NCBI RefSeq assembly: GCF_009494395.1
Contig: NZ_VZCB01000101.1
Coordinates: forward strand, 1-64,000
Source: Segatella copri
Lineage (GTDB): Bacteria > Bacteroidota > Bacteroidia > Bacteroidales > Bacteroidaceae
Direction of reading: 5' to 3'
Length of the DNA: 64,000 nt
Each line of letters opens with the position of its first letter. The stretch's first letter is position 1. Below the pieces are notes generated by a model. The model saw only the letters and a list, made by a program, of their open reading frames with translations, did no database searches and was not told the DNA's origin. Positions 63,989-64,000 of this stretch are shown here, piece after piece. The translations under genes were made by a program, and so were the position numbers.

Positions 63989-64000
63989 TGATGAATATTT

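Overview
The window is a stretch of Bacteroidota chromosome, most likely from a Prevotellaceae species of the Segatella (Prevotella) copri type. The main reasons are the promoters, which repeatedly show TTG, about 20 bp, then TAnnTTTG, and the gene content: a thiSEGCH operon behind a TPP riboswitch, an EpsG/Wzx/Wza exopolysaccharide locus, a Wzi-like capsule assembly protein, and conserved Bacteroidetes proteins. The assignment to genus is inference. I saw no rRNA, tRNA or CRISPR array.

Region 1 (1-4.1 kb) is a mobile-element scrapyard. It holds the transposase and right end of an IS66-family element inserted in a GNAT acetyltransferase gene, a left-end remnant of a second IS66-like element fused to a small gene fragment, and an antitoxin-like gene whose partner toxin stops after 14 codons. 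Region 2 (4.1-6.9 kb) is a large SF2 helicase with WG-type C-terminal repeats. Two near-identical palindrome-rich DNA elements (161 bp identical, about 230 bp in all) sit in frame inside its helicase core. This is the most unusual signal in the window and resembles protein-embedded palindromic elements.

Region 3 (7.0-11.9 kb) is the thiamine operon thiS-thiE-thiG-thiC-thiH on the minus strand. Region 4 (12.0-23 kb) holds housekeeping and envelope genes: M48 lipoprotein peptidase, NfeD, SPFH protein, a degenerate WecB-like protein, a Gly/Tyr-rich exported protein, cyclophilin, serine dehydratase, then ftsY-rimO-HU and a remarkable HU-transmembrane-LysM-like fusion. Region 5 (23-35.7 kb) has a divergent NAD-dependent DNA ligase with a GNAT protein, then a metal and redox cluster. 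There a His-rich COG0523 GTPase and DsbD face a His-rich exported protein and a CzcBAC-type RND efflux operon.

Region 6 (35.8-42.7 kb) has a ClpC-like ATPase, gyrA (with Phe at the quinolone-resistance serine position) and an abundant-looking TPR protein. Region 7 (42.7-57.1 kb) is the surface polysaccharide locus: a four-unit 22-bp palindromic array, Wzi, a lipoprotein, the initiating sugar-phosphate transferases, four glycosyltransferases, flippase, polymerase, chain-length protein and export protein. Its central genes are strikingly AT-rich, as is usual for exchanged polysaccharide loci. Region 8 (57.1-64 kb) has a conserved hypothetical gene, pyruvate:ferredoxin oxidoreductase, a DUF4143-type ATPase and an ATP-grasp protein with an apparently leaderless transcript.
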